Positions 6,643 to 14,826 of a DNA stretch of 40,454 bases are shown here, one piece after another (position 1 is the stretch's first letter; each line of letters begins with the position of its first letter). This DNA is from a virus. Under the pieces are notes generated by a model. It saw nothing but the letters and a program-made list of their open reading frames with translations, did not search any database and was not told the DNA's origin. The stretch covers positions 1 to 40,454 of IMG/VR virus record IMGVR_UViG_3300045118_000261; one strand, written 5' to 3'. A program made the translations under genes and the position numbers.

Positions 6643-6653
6643 ATTATATCACT
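6643..6653 (-). promoter_or_regulatory. Extended -10 promoter before the amidase
   Basis: The minus strand reads AGTGATATAAT, a TGn-extended -10, with TATAAT at 6648-6643 and the amidase ATG eight bases further. No good -35 is visible. The same core occurs before the genes at 11194, 15984 and 32701. Confidence 0.5.
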
Positions 6654-6663
6654 GAAAAGCAAA

Positions 6664-6918
6664 TTATTTTATTTTACTTTCAATTACAGAAACTCGTATT
6701 GCTATTTCACCATATCGAGCTTCTACATCACTATATTTAGTAAGTAATTTATCCTGATTTGCAATCAAAATATCCATTTTATTTTCGAGTACAGTAATCC
6801 GTGTATTTAATCCGGCATAAGAAATAACAATCGTCACCAACATCCCGACAAAAGTAACAAGATGAGGGAAAAGATTTGACAGTTGACTCCATGTAATCTG
6901 TTGTTTTTCTTTGCTCAT
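6664..6918 (-). CDS. Membrane-anchored coiled-coil protein (holin/XhlA-like)
   Basis: An 84-residue protein with a polar start, one membrane helix at about residues 17-37 (HLVTFVGMLVTIVISYAGL) and a heptad-rich coiled coil after it. This layout recalls XhlA-type hemolysin/holin partners and other small phage lysis proteins. It starts with an ATGA overlap with the tail gene upstream and lies directly before the amidase. The lysis role is inferred from layout. Confidence 0.6.
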   Translation of the reverse strand: MSKEKQQITWSQLSNLFPHLVTFVGMLVTIVISYAGLNTRITVLENKMDILIANQDKLLTKYSDVEARYGEIAIRVSVIESKIK

Positions 6919-7853
6919 ATTTCTTGACTCATTATAGTTCCACCCTCCAGAGATGTATAGGTGACAGTCAATTGTGGTCTGTTTGCCGGTGTAGCATTTT
7001 CAGCCATATTTATAGAACAACGATTATCAACTGATCCAGGATCGCTGTTTTGTTGGTCTCCTTGCTCTACTAATCCAAACATGGAATAGCCCGTGAGAGA
7101 AATCCATCCCCTCCCTGTTGCGTTAAGCGTAATAGTTTTTTGACCTGTACTTGACGCACTTGCACTACCACCGGACGTAATAACTCCTCCAGGAAGTCCT
7201 GTAAAATTATCATAATCTCCTGCCGCAAGAGACGTTCCAGATGCCTGATTGCTTTGTGCGGAATGGATCGTTGGCGTCCCCGCCACAACTGACGATACGG
7301 TAAAAATATGATCGGCGGAGGAAATCGTTGCTCCAGCACCAAGAGAAGAGGTATCAAATGGAGTAAAACCTCTGCTTATGGAAAAACTTGAAAGTAACGA
7401 GGCGTAAAGATTAACAGGATCAGTCGATGGTTGTGCGGTTCCCGTTGTCAATGCACGCACTGTTGCGTAGCTTCCACCATTGTCGTTATAGATATTCCCA
7501 TCCCCGCCCGCTGTTGATGTGAATGTTGTTGTTGCTAAATATATTCTAGGAAGAAACTCGGGGTATCTTGAAAGTCCGAGGTTGCCAACTAACGCTGTCT
7601 TTAAATCTTCAAAATGTTGTATGTATTGAAGTAACTCATCTATTCTTTGCAGTGACGGCAAAAGTTTTTCCTCGTAATAGTTTCGTGTAAAAAATGTTGC
7701 CTTTATCTGTTTTCCCCCATCAAATCTGTGATATCCATTAGGGACAAGAAGTCTAATGTCTTTATAGTCGTTTGAGATACCAAGATAGTCCCGTCCTAAC
7801 TGAGTCTGGGAGAACCAGGTAAGAAGAGGAGCATATTTCTTAAATAAAATCAT
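6915..7853 (-). CDS. Tail fibre / virion surface protein (paralogue of 16046-17056)
   Basis: A 312-residue protein starting MILFKKYAPLL. I chose this start because it overlaps the upstream stop as ATGA; a longer frame adds 11 residues. Residues 8-45 carry the segment LLTWFSQTQLGRDYLGISND, which is shared with the protein at 16046-17056. The middle is Gly/Ser/Thr-rich beta structure with RGFTPFDTSSL, like DNRLRE-type beta-sandwich domains found in surface proteins. It is probably exposed on the virion. The shared N-terminus may be a common attachment domain. Confidence 0.65.
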   Translation of the reverse strand: MILFKKYAPLLTWFSQTQLGRDYLGISNDYKDIRLLVPNGYHRFDGGKQIKATFFTRNYYEEKLLPSLQRIDELLQYIQHFEDLKTALVGNLGLSRYPEFLPRIYLATTTFTSTAGGDGNIYNDNGGSYATVRALTTGTAQPSTDPVNLYASLLSSFSISRGFTPFDTSSLGAGATISSADHIFTVSSVVAGTPTIHSAQSNQASGTSLAAGDYDNFTGLPGGVITSGGSASASSTGQKTITLNATGRGWISLTGYSMFGLVEQGDQQNSDPGSVDNRCSINMAENATPANRPQLTVTYTSLEGGTIMSQEI

Positions 7854-8485
7854 ATTATATTTTTGCTTTGTCCCTGATATTCCCATCTAGACGTTATACT
7901 ATTATATCTCCATGCGTAATAATTCCATGTAACTCCAGTTCCAAGTGCAGGTGTTCCTATATCTTGCGAAAAAGTAAATGCACCAGACGACCATACAAGA
8001 GTAGCGTTTGTGCTCCCAGAGGTTTTGAATGCGTAAAGCAATGATTGCCATGCGGTAGGATTATATGGTGTCCCTATGGTTCTATTTCCTGCTGTAGTTC
8101 CAAGAACAGAATAAAAAATCTGACCTGACTGTGCATTTATTGTCATTGTCCCGCTTGGAGAATCTGCAATACTGCCGCTTGCAGGAGAAAGTGCGGCAGA
8201 AGGAGTTAATGGTATAACCGTTCCAGGGACAGTTATCGTTCCTATTGTAGGAGTTCCAAGAATAGCATTATCCCATTCTGTCCCCCAAATACTTGTCCCA
8301 TTTCCACTGCCGATAAGAACCTTATTTGCCGTAGGCGTTCCTGAACCAATACCAAGTTTTTGTTCCAATGCGTAAGCTGCTGATCCAAGAGTCCTATGAT
8401 CTGACGCATGATCCGGTGAAGAAATAAGGCTTGTCCCCTGTGCTACCGTTCCTGGAAATGTATCGAGTGAGGTTGGAAATGCCAT
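7850..8485 (-). CDS. Tail fibre-like structural protein
   Basis: A 211-residue protein. The start (MAFPTSLDTF), a helical LEQKLGIG segment around residues 40-47 and a following VLIGSGNGTSIW stretch are typical of phage fibre or appendage proteins with a trimeric shaft. The rest is Gly/Ser/Thr-rich beta structure with repeated GTP/GTV/GTI steps and an aromatic C-terminal domain. It lies between other virion genes and ends in an ATGA overlap with the next fibre gene. The role in host attachment is inferred. Confidence 0.65.
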   Translation of the reverse strand: MAFPTSLDTFPGTVAQGTSLISSPDHASDHRTLGSAAYALEQKLGIGSGTPTANKVLIGSGNGTSIWGTEWDNAILGTPTIGTITVPGTVIPLTPSAALSPASGSIADSPSGTMTINAQSGQIFYSVLGTTAGNRTIGTPYNPTAWQSLLYAFKTSGSTNATLVWSSGAFTFSQDIGTPALGTGVTWNYYAWRYNSITSRWEYQGQSKNII

Positions 8486-8588
8486 AATTGTTGACTTATT
8501 AAAGTATAATTATATATATGTTTTTATTTATTCTAGGTATAGTTTCTTTGTATTGTATTTTATTATATTGGAAAGAAGACTACGAAAA

Positions 8589-9542
8589 TTAAAATCCGTG
8601 AGCCGCAATTCCAAGTTTTGCCAATAACCATGCTGCTTTTTGTATTGTGTTTGGAGCGGTTAGAAGCTGTCTCATTCCGCTTGTATATTTTGCAACATCA
8701 GGAGCTTGTTCTTTCATAATATTTTTTCCTGATTTATATAAAATATCAAATAGCTGCGCCTGATCTGTTGGTCTTGGTGTTCCACCTTTAGTATATGCAT
8801 TTCCGAAAACGTCAACCATTTTTCTTAATAAGTCTTTTGCAGGCATATTTTTTTTAATTGTTGGTTGAAATAAGTCCCACGTTTCTTTTGCAAGAGGATT
8901 GTCTTTAACAAACTGGTTTGCTGCTTTAATAAGACCTTGAGTGTCTACATTTCCAGCCTTATCCGCTGCCTGATTTCTTAAGTATCTTAATATATTTACT
9001 GGATTAACATTTTTCGATTCAATTCCACCTTTTATAATATTTGTCCCTTCTTTTAATGCTTTTCCTCCAATGGATGCCCCAACATCTGTAGCGCCTGCAA
9101 TTGCTCCAGTTTTTAATATATTTTGTTTAGTTTCTTCATTTTGCTCTAAACTCGGAATTATCATTTTTAGTGCTGCCATTGGACCACCCTCTGCAAGAGA
9201 CTGTTTTACTCTTTCTCCTGCCATTGATCCAATTGCACTACTTATAACAGGAACAGAAACCGCCGCTCTTGCTCCCGCTCCTGCAAGTATTGGTAATAAT
9301 GGCGAATTTCCTAAAAATTCCTGCAACTTTCCTGCACCCTCTAAAACTGGATTTGGCTTATACTCTGCCGATCCAGAAACAGGAACCTGTTTTGATAGTG
9401 CCTGTTCCCGTGTCATTTTTGGAACATTTCTAATTCCAGATTGATTAAATAATTCTTCTGCCTCTTGCTCTGTGGGAGGATTTTCTCCTGATATAACAAG
9501 AGTTTTCCCTGACTGATTGTCTGTTATTCTATATTTTGCCAT
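8589..9542 (-). CDS. Putative internal virion / ejection protein
   Basis: A 317-residue protein with a short N-terminal domain (MAKYRITDNQSGKTLVISGE), then a hydrophobic Gly/Ala-rich region at about residues 80-170 with segments such as LPILAGAGARAAVSVPVISS, and a helical C-terminal half. Proteins with such membrane-active segments are carried inside short-tailed phages and injected to form the channel for DNA. It lies in a row with two other mid-size virion genes. I see no enzyme motif. Confidence 0.55.
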   Translation of the reverse strand: MAKYRITDNQSGKTLVISGENPPTEQEAEELFNQSGIRNVPKMTREQALSKQVPVSGSAEYKPNPVLEGAGKLQEFLGNSPLLPILAGAGARAAVSVPVISSAIGSMAGERVKQSLAEGGPMAALKMIIPSLEQNEETKQNILKTGAIAGATDVGASIGGKALKEGTNIIKGGIESKNVNPVNILRYLRNQAADKAGNVDTQGLIKAANQFVKDNPLAKETWDLFQPTIKKNMPAKDLLRKMVDVFGNAYTKGGTPRPTDQAQLFDILYKSGKNIMKEQAPDVAKYTSGMRQLLTAPNTIQKAAWLLAKLGIAAHGF

Positions 9543-9543
9543 A

Positions 9544-10416
9544 TTATTCTATTGATTCTATAGAAAATTTTGTTTTTGATTTATTTGTGTTTTTTGGTTT
9601 AGAAATTACTAATTTATTATTTTGTATTTTTGCATACTTATCGTATGCCTCATTTGTTGTCAAACCTTCTCGTTTTGCTATTTCAAATAATTGAAAATTT
9701 GTATCAATTCTGTCTTGAAGTCGTTTCATGTCTTCTCTGTTTTGTGTTTCTGATTTGTTTCCACTCGGAAGAAATGTCTGTAATCGCTCAACTTCTTTAT
9801 CAGAGACAACCTTGCCAGAAATCATTTGTTGATAGAGAGCCATTATATTTCCGGCATTTCTCCTTTTTTCTCTTGTTTCTGGTGAAGCAAGGCTTTGCAG
9901 TAATCCTCCTATAATGGGGGCGTCAAAAATTCTTCCTGCAATTGGTCCTGTTCCACCAATCACATCTTTTTCAAATCCTGGTAAAGATGCTGCTATTTTT
10001 GCTTTAAGATCGGTAGAAGCAGTTAGTCCTTCATTTTCTTTTTCTGTCACAAGGTCTTTTAAAGGAAGGACATTTCTATATTCTGAAACTCCTCCCATTC
10101 TCATAATTTCCTGAGCTATTGCAGATCTTGCGTCTTTGTCGTTTCCTTTATTTACAAATTCCGAGCCACCCTGTTTCATGACTTCTGCAATAGCCTGCAT
10201 TGGGCTAATTTTTCCTTCTTCTGTTCCAGAAACACCAAGGCTAATAGCAACCCTTTGCGCCATAGGAATATCCGTTATTTTTAATTGTCCTGATTTAACA
10301 GAAGATATGGCACCACCATACTTTTTAAGATAACTTGTTCCAAGTTCTTCTTCGTCTCTATTGGCATATTGTGGATACGCTTCTTTAATCTTTTTTCCAA
10401 TTTCTATTGGTTCCAT
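9544..10416 (-). CDS. Putative internal virion protein
   Basis: A 290-residue, mainly helical protein starting MEPIEIGKKI. The ATG at 10416 is preceded by a strong AAGGAG; a longer frame upstream is unlikely. It contains a Gly-rich central stretch (GGTGPIAGRIFDAPIIGGLL, about residues 160-180) that could touch membranes and a charged helical second half ending in a basic tail. It lies between two other candidate ejection proteins. The function is unknown beyond a likely virion role. Confidence 0.55.
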   Translation of the reverse strand: MEPIEIGKKIKEAYPQYANRDEEELGTSYLKKYGGAISSVKSGQLKITDIPMAQRVAISLGVSGTEEGKISPMQAIAEVMKQGGSEFVNKGNDKDARSAIAQEIMRMGGVSEYRNVLPLKDLVTEKENEGLTASTDLKAKIAASLPGFEKDVIGGTGPIAGRIFDAPIIGGLLQSLASPETREKRRNAGNIMALYQQMISGKVVSDKEVERLQTFLPSGNKSETQNREDMKRLQDRIDTNFQLFEIAKREGLTTNEAYDKYAKIQNNKLVISKPKNTNKSKTKFSIESIE

Positions 10417-10426
10417 AATTTCTCCT

Positions 10427-11194
10427 TTATAATCCAAGAGGATTATCATCTTGAAGTAATGTTGCTTTATATGACTTTGGTGCAGTTGCAATTATTTTTC
10501 CAGTAATAGGATCATATATTGAAGAACCCTCTCCCATAACTTGATATCCTGTTTTTTGTTTAGCCTGCAATTTTTCTATTTCATTTTTAATTTCATTTTG
10601 TTTTTGTGTTTCCTTAAGTGTCTGTTCAAACTGATTTGCCGCCTGAATGGCATTGGCTATTCCCGTCGCGCTACTTATAGAGGCTTCAGGATTGCCAGCT
10701 CGAAGCTGTGCAATAGCTCTGTCTATACTTGCAAGATCGATATTCTGTTGATTTGTTATATCTTTTTGAAGTTGAGTATATTGCTGTGTTATAGGATTGA
10801 GAGCACTCGTCATTTCCTGTTGAGCAATACCAGAATCTGGTGATAATCCTCGTCTTCCGAGCTCATTCTGAGTTGTAACCGTTTGCCTATTTTCTGCTGT
10901 CTGTTGATTTCCTTTTATACTAGCAAGAAGATCAGAATATCTCTGTTTTAGAGGATCTTTTGATGACTGATAGCTTGCAATAGCCGGTTCATTCTGCTTT
11001 TTATAGAAGTCCTGCATTTTTTGAGCATTTGCAAGTATGTCTGTGGTATTTAATCCTCCCGTTAATCCTGAAGAAGATATTAAGTTTGTAGGATTTACCT
11101 GACCTCCATTTTGTCGCAAAAGCTCTTGATATCGCGTCTCTTGTACGGGATTCCTATCAGTTTTGGCTAGCTGTTGAAGTTCTGTGTCTGCCAT
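10427..11194 (-). CDS. Putative internal virion protein, Gln-rich
   Basis: A 255-residue, Gln/Asn-rich helical protein starting MADTELQQLA. I chose this start because it follows a 9-base hairpin with GAAGG in its loop and a promoter; a longer frame would start inside the hairpin. The repeated QQ/NQ-rich coiled segments (residues 95-200) recall phage ejection or tail-needle proteins. The last 40 residues contain SSIYDPITGKIIAT. No enzyme motif is seen. Confidence 0.55.
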   Translation of the reverse strand: MADTELQQLAKTDRNPVQETRYQELLRQNGGQVNPTNLISSSGLTGGLNTTDILANAQKMQDFYKKQNEPAIASYQSSKDPLKQRYSDLLASIKGNQQTAENRQTVTTQNELGRRGLSPDSGIAQQEMTSALNPITQQYTQLQKDITNQQNIDLASIDRAIAQLRAGNPEASISSATGIANAIQAANQFEQTLKETQKQNEIKNEIEKLQAKQKTGYQVMGEGSSIYDPITGKIIATAPKSYKATLLQDDNPLGL

Positions 11195-11225
11195 AGTGTT
11201 TACTGTGTGCCTTCTAGTAAACACT
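11195..11225 (-). promoter_or_regulatory. Hairpin directly before the start codon
   Basis: A perfect 9-base inverted repeat, AGTGTTTAC and GTAAACACT, encloses a 13-base loop. The loop holds GAAGG, the only ribosome-binding-like site for the gene starting at 11194, and the hairpin ends at the ATG. It could control translation. A similar arrangement is found at 15991-16013. Confidence 0.5.
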
Positions 11226-11255
11226 TGCCAGCCTTATTGATCTGGTGTTTGTATT

Positions 11256-11282
11256 ATTATATCACTTTTTATCTTATATCAA
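11256..11282 (-). promoter_or_regulatory. Promoter within the virion gene block
   Basis: The minus strand has TTGATA (11282-11277), a short 15-base spacer that includes the TG of an extended -10, and TATAAT (11261-11256). The core AGTGATATAAT is also present before the genes at 6634, 15984 and 32701. It would drive the ejection-type genes leftward. Confidence 0.5.
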
Positions 11283-12176
11283 AGGATCAATGAATACATA
11301 TATATATGCTCCTTGATCGGGAAATAAAACCACATTTGTTGAATCTGCTCCAACATATGGCTCTGTGCTGATAACGTTAGATGGAAAATTCATAATTACT
11401 ATATGACCACTTGAATCTATATTATACCCAAGAGTGCAAGGAGCATAAGATAATCCATGAGAAAATATTGTTGCAGTTCCAATAATTCTTTCTTCATTTA
11501 CCCTCATTTCTTTTTTTCTTGTTGTAAAATAAAGCTGAGATTCATTTGCAGTTTTTACATCTATTCCTGATTGAGATATACGAATTCCATAATCTGTAGA
11601 AGCAGGAAACGATGGTGCTGATACTGTTCCTGGTGTAGGAGTAAAATTTGGTTGAGCAGAAACACGAATGAGTAATTGCGTTTTTAATGACTCATCGCCG
11701 ATAAACGCTCCAGAATCAGAAGAATTATCAAAAGAAAAAAATCCCATTGCGTTTCCACTTGTCCATCCTCCTTGACCTAAAATTTCATTAACTTGAGAAG
11801 TAACATCAACACCAATAAATGCACCAACACCGGGTCTCCCGCTTGTTTGCGTTGTAACCGCAGTGGTTTTTGTTCGTCCAAAAGGGTTTGATGAAAATGT
11901 AGAAGTATTTACCTCTTTAATACCATATGTTTTCATTTTTATACTATCTGCAGTTCCTTGATACTGAGAATAAAGACGAAGCTGTGCATAATTTACTGAA
12001 ACACCTTGACCTATCCCAATTCCTGTAAATCTTGCTGCTCCATCATAATAATTTCCAGGTACAGAAACAGATTGACCTATATAATATGCCCCTTGCGCTT
12101 CTCCTGAAGAAACTCCGTGAAACTGAGTATAACTATTTTGAGATGATGATAATGAATAAAAATCTTCGTTAGCCAT
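11274..12176 (-). CDS. Tail fibre / surface protein with DYGI repeat
   Basis: A 300-residue protein starting MANEDFYSL; a longer frame adds eight residues that overlap the upstream gene. Residues 30-170 look like a DNRLRE/carbohydrate-binding-type beta sandwich. The C-terminal 110 residues begin DYGIRISQSGIDVKTA and match a module found twice in the neighbouring protein (12178-13116). The start follows the upstream stop as TAATATG, so reinitiation is likely. It is probably a virion surface protein; the receptor is unknown. Confidence 0.6.
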   Translation of the reverse strand: MANEDFYSLSSSQNSYTQFHGVSSGEAQGAYYIGQSVSVPGNYYDGAARFTGIGIGQGVSVNYAQLRLYSQYQGTADSIKMKTYGIKEVNTSTFSSNPFGRTKTTAVTTQTSGRPGVGAFIGVDVTSQVNEILGQGGWTSGNAMGFFSFDNSSDSGAFIGDESLKTQLLIRVSAQPNFTPTPGTVSAPSFPASTDYGIRISQSGIDVKTANESQLYFTTRKKEMRVNEERIIGTATIFSHGLSYAPCTLGYNIDSSGHIVIMNFPSNVISTEPYVGADSTNVVLFPDQGAYIYVFIDPLI

Positions 12177-12177
12177 A

Positions 12178-13116
12178 TTATTGTGATAAATCTTCTGCAA
12201 AAGGGAAACATTTTACTGTTATTGTTCCAGCGGGAAAATATGGACCATTATTTGCACCAGTTGTTACTGATCTTTCGACAAAAGAAACACGAATGCGAGT
12301 TGCATCACAAAAAGCATCAACCACTCTCATTCCGCCTGTATTTGAAGCAAGAAGTCCAGGATAATTGCCATTTGGTATAAATATATTATATCCTAGAAAA
12401 TTATTGAATGGAATATTGTATCCATATACTAAAAAAAATGGAGGATATCCAAGCCCATGTTCAAAGTCAACATATGTTCCTGTTTTTACATCTGAATCTA
12501 TTGGAGACGCATACATTATGGGAAGAGATAAATTAGCAGTTTTATAGCTAACATCATAATATTGAAGAGATTTGTACCTATTGCTATATACAAGTTCATA
12601 CTCTTTTGCGGTTTTAACATCTATTCCAGATTTAGACACCTTCATTCCATAATCTCCAGTCAAAGTTATCCCTTGTGTCCCTGAATATGATTGTGCTAAA
12701 TCAACAAAAATATAATACTTAAAAACATAATTAGTACTTGGAGTAGCACTTCCAGCTGTCACAATAAGATTTGTTCCATCTGTATATGAATCAAACATTG
12801 ACAATGAATTTAAACTATTATCTTCAAGCCATGTAGATGGTGTTTTTGTGACAGGAGCATATGAACTTCCATAAGAAGAAGCATCTAAAAAAGAAAAATT
12901 TGCAGTTCCTTTTCTAAAAACATAATATGCCGGAGCATATCCTAAATTATGAGCAATAGTTAGTGTCCCATTTCCAGACCCATTTGTTGTAATAGTTCCT
13001 CTCCCGCTTGATAATATTTTAAGTGTAGAAAATTTACTTGAAAAATTTACAGCTGTTCCACTTCCACTACTAACGTCAACTCCGGGAGGAGTTGCTTTAA
13101 TACCATAATCTCCCAT
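12178..13116 (-). CDS. Tail fibre / surface protein with two DYGI modules
   Basis: A 312-residue protein built of two similar halves. Each starts with DYGIK or DYGMK, then GVDV/GIDV, a strand-rich segment and a HNLGY or HGLGYPP turn. The same module is at the C-terminus of the protein at 11274-12176, so three copies lie in tandem. The aromatic and Gly-rich content fits a beta-structured fibre part. The start follows the upstream stop as TAATATG, with GGAGG nine bases before it. Confidence 0.6.
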   Translation of the reverse strand: MGDYGIKATPPGVDVSSGSGTAVNFSSKFSTLKILSSGRGTITTNGSGNGTLTIAHNLGYAPAYYVFRKGTANFSFLDASSYGSSYAPVTKTPSTWLEDNSLNSLSMFDSYTDGTNLIVTAGSATPSTNYVFKYYIFVDLAQSYSGTQGITLTGDYGMKVSKSGIDVKTAKEYELVYSNRYKSLQYYDVSYKTANLSLPIMYASPIDSDVKTGTYVDFEHGLGYPPFFLVYGYNIPFNNFLGYNIFIPNGNYPGLLASNTGGMRVVDAFCDATRIRVSFVERSVTTGANNGPYFPAGTITVKCFPFAEDLSQ

Positions 13117-13117
13117 A

Positions 13118-13399
13118 TTAAAATCCTCCCGACAAATACCCTATTAAAATTCTATCAACTGTACCATCATTTACAATAATTCTGTTATTTGCACCATCTA
13201 TGGTTATATTTGAACCTCCTACATTAATTGTTGTCGTTATTGTTCCAGCTTGAATAACATCAGCGATAAGATTTTTTATTTTTGTCGCGGTTATTGTATT
13301 TCTTTCGTTCTGTGAGTCAAAATTAAATGAAGAAACTTGACCTTGATTAAGATCAATTGGAGAACCTTTTGGCATGAGAGTATCAGTAAGATTTACCAT
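13118..13399 (-). CDS. Small virion-associated protein
   Basis: A 93-residue protein. The second half (NVGGSNITIDGANNRIIVND and onward) is the sort of short beta-helical repeat found in phage fibres and fibre-attachment proteins, ending ILIGYLSGGF. The gene overlaps the beta-propeller gene by seven bases and precedes the DYGI proteins, so it probably builds or attaches the same appendage. Confidence 0.55.
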   Translation of the reverse strand: MVNLTDTLMPKGSPIDLNQGQVSSFNFDSQNERNTITATKIKNLIADVIQAGTITTTINVGGSNITIDGANNRIIVNDGTVDRILIGYLSGGF

Positions 13400-14817
13400 A
13401 CCGTATTTGGTATAAATGACAATTCCTGACCATAAAAAGCAGTTCTTGAATTTTTGCTTGATTCATATATACGAACAAACAAAAATCTTGATCTTGCCGT
13501 AGGGAATCTATGCTCTACAAATCCCGAAGAACAATCGCCAACCTCTTTCCATATAAGACTCTGATAATCAAAAACATTCGTACATGCTACTTGAACTTTT
13601 GCCTCGCATCCAGGATTGAAAAATCCTCTCCACCATCGCCATTGTTTTTCTATATGAGGCATTTTTCCGGTAAAGAAAAAAACCATTTCCATAGGAATAG
13701 CTGATCCTGCATCCGTAGTGGAGGTATCCATTTTATAGCATTGGCCGCTTGAATCGCCGAATATAAGCTGTTGGCTTCCCGAAGTGTCTTTATAAGAACA
13801 ATACGCAGTAGGATTGTTTGCAAAACTCCAGTTAAGATACTCATTTTTTTTATAATCATATTTTATAATGGCATTTGATATGGTTCTTGAAGTAAAATCA
13901 TCAACAACAGTCCCAACTGACGCGAGATAATCATACACATGAGCTACTCCTGGAATCGTTGAGAATGCCGTTCCTGCGATGCCGGAATTTTGGACATTAT
14001 AAAACTGCTTTTGAATAGGATTTGACAGAAGCTGAGGCATTGCTCCATTGAACCCAAAGTGACCCATCTGATTTACAAAAAATTTATATCCTTCAACTCC
14101 TGCTATTGAATATGGTGATGATGGTCCATAATTCGTTGCCATGTCTATAAGAGAATATCCGTCCCATTTAATCATAATTCCGCTTGTTTTTGTTGTAACA
14201 AGCTTATCTGCAACCTTTATCATTTTTCCTAATTTTCCTGCTCCAGGAATTGTAAATGAGCTTGAGTCTGAAGTTCCTGATATATTCCAGTTCGTCGCAT
14301 CATTTGTTGTAGAATAAAAAAGAGTTGATGCTGTACCTCCTATATATATTCTTCTTTGATATTGTTCAAAAAATTCACCAATAGGAGCAAGTGTTGCATT
14401 GGTGAACGAAGTTCCATTTGTCGTATACCTTGTCGATCCTGATCCATCACCGCCTATAAGAGTATTATCAAGAATTGCATTGCCAAAATGAGCCCCAGAG
14501 GCAATTGTTCCATTTCCGCAAAGAGTCCATGCTCCAGTTCCTTGAAGCGAATAATAAAGTTTAGTTCCTGATGCTCTATAAAGATTTACTGATCCTGAGT
14601 TATTTCCTATATTTTGAAAATCAAAAAGAGACTGAATCTGAGAAGCATCTGGAGCTCCTAAAAATGAAGAATATCCGTTTCTTTTTGTTTTTGCTCCATA
14701 CGGGTCAGATGTAACATTTACGGCATGAATAAGAACACCATCTTGAAGAAGAGGATTTACGTATGTATTAATTCCACCTGTTTGATAGTATTCAAGTTCA
14801 ATATTTTGTCCAGCCAT
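13393..14817 (-). CDS. Tail protein with beta-propeller-like repeats
   Basis: A 474-residue protein with repeated strand-turn-strand blades: segments like LYRASGTKLYYS, NAILDNTLIGGDGSG, QYQRRIYIGGT, LFYSTTNDATNWN and QLIFGDSSGQCYKMD. This is the pattern of tail tubular (T7 gp12-like) and related propeller proteins in short-tailed phages. A final beta-sandwich part (residues 380-474) ends in RTAFYGQELSFIP. It sits beside the adaptor gene, which supports a tail-tube or nozzle role. The exact family cannot be proven by eye. Confidence 0.6.
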   Translation of the reverse strand: MAGQNIELEYYQTGGINTYVNPLLQDGVLIHAVNVTSDPYGAKTKRNGYSSFLGAPDASQIQSLFDFQNIGNNSGSVNLYRASGTKLYYSLQGTGAWTLCGNGTIASGAHFGNAILDNTLIGGDGSGSTRYTTNGTSFTNATLAPIGEFFEQYQRRIYIGGTASTLFYSTTNDATNWNISGTSDSSSFTIPGAGKLGKMIKVADKLVTTKTSGIMIKWDGYSLIDMATNYGPSSPYSIAGVEGYKFFVNQMGHFGFNGAMPQLLSNPIQKQFYNVQNSGIAGTAFSTIPGVAHVYDYLASVGTVVDDFTSRTISNAIIKYDYKKNEYLNWSFANNPTAYCSYKDTSGSQQLIFGDSSGQCYKMDTSTTDAGSAIPMEMVFFFTGKMPHIEKQWRWWRGFFNPGCEAKVQVACTNVFDYQSLIWKEVGDCSSGFVEHRFPTARSRFLFVRIYESSKNSRTAFYGQELSFIPNTVW

Positions 14818-14826
14818 ATCATAGCC

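Noticed and set aside
8518-8592. Plus-strand 24-codon ORF with a membrane helix
   Set aside because: It has no proper promoter spacing or ribosome-binding site, and AT-rich DNA often yields such hydrophobic short frames.
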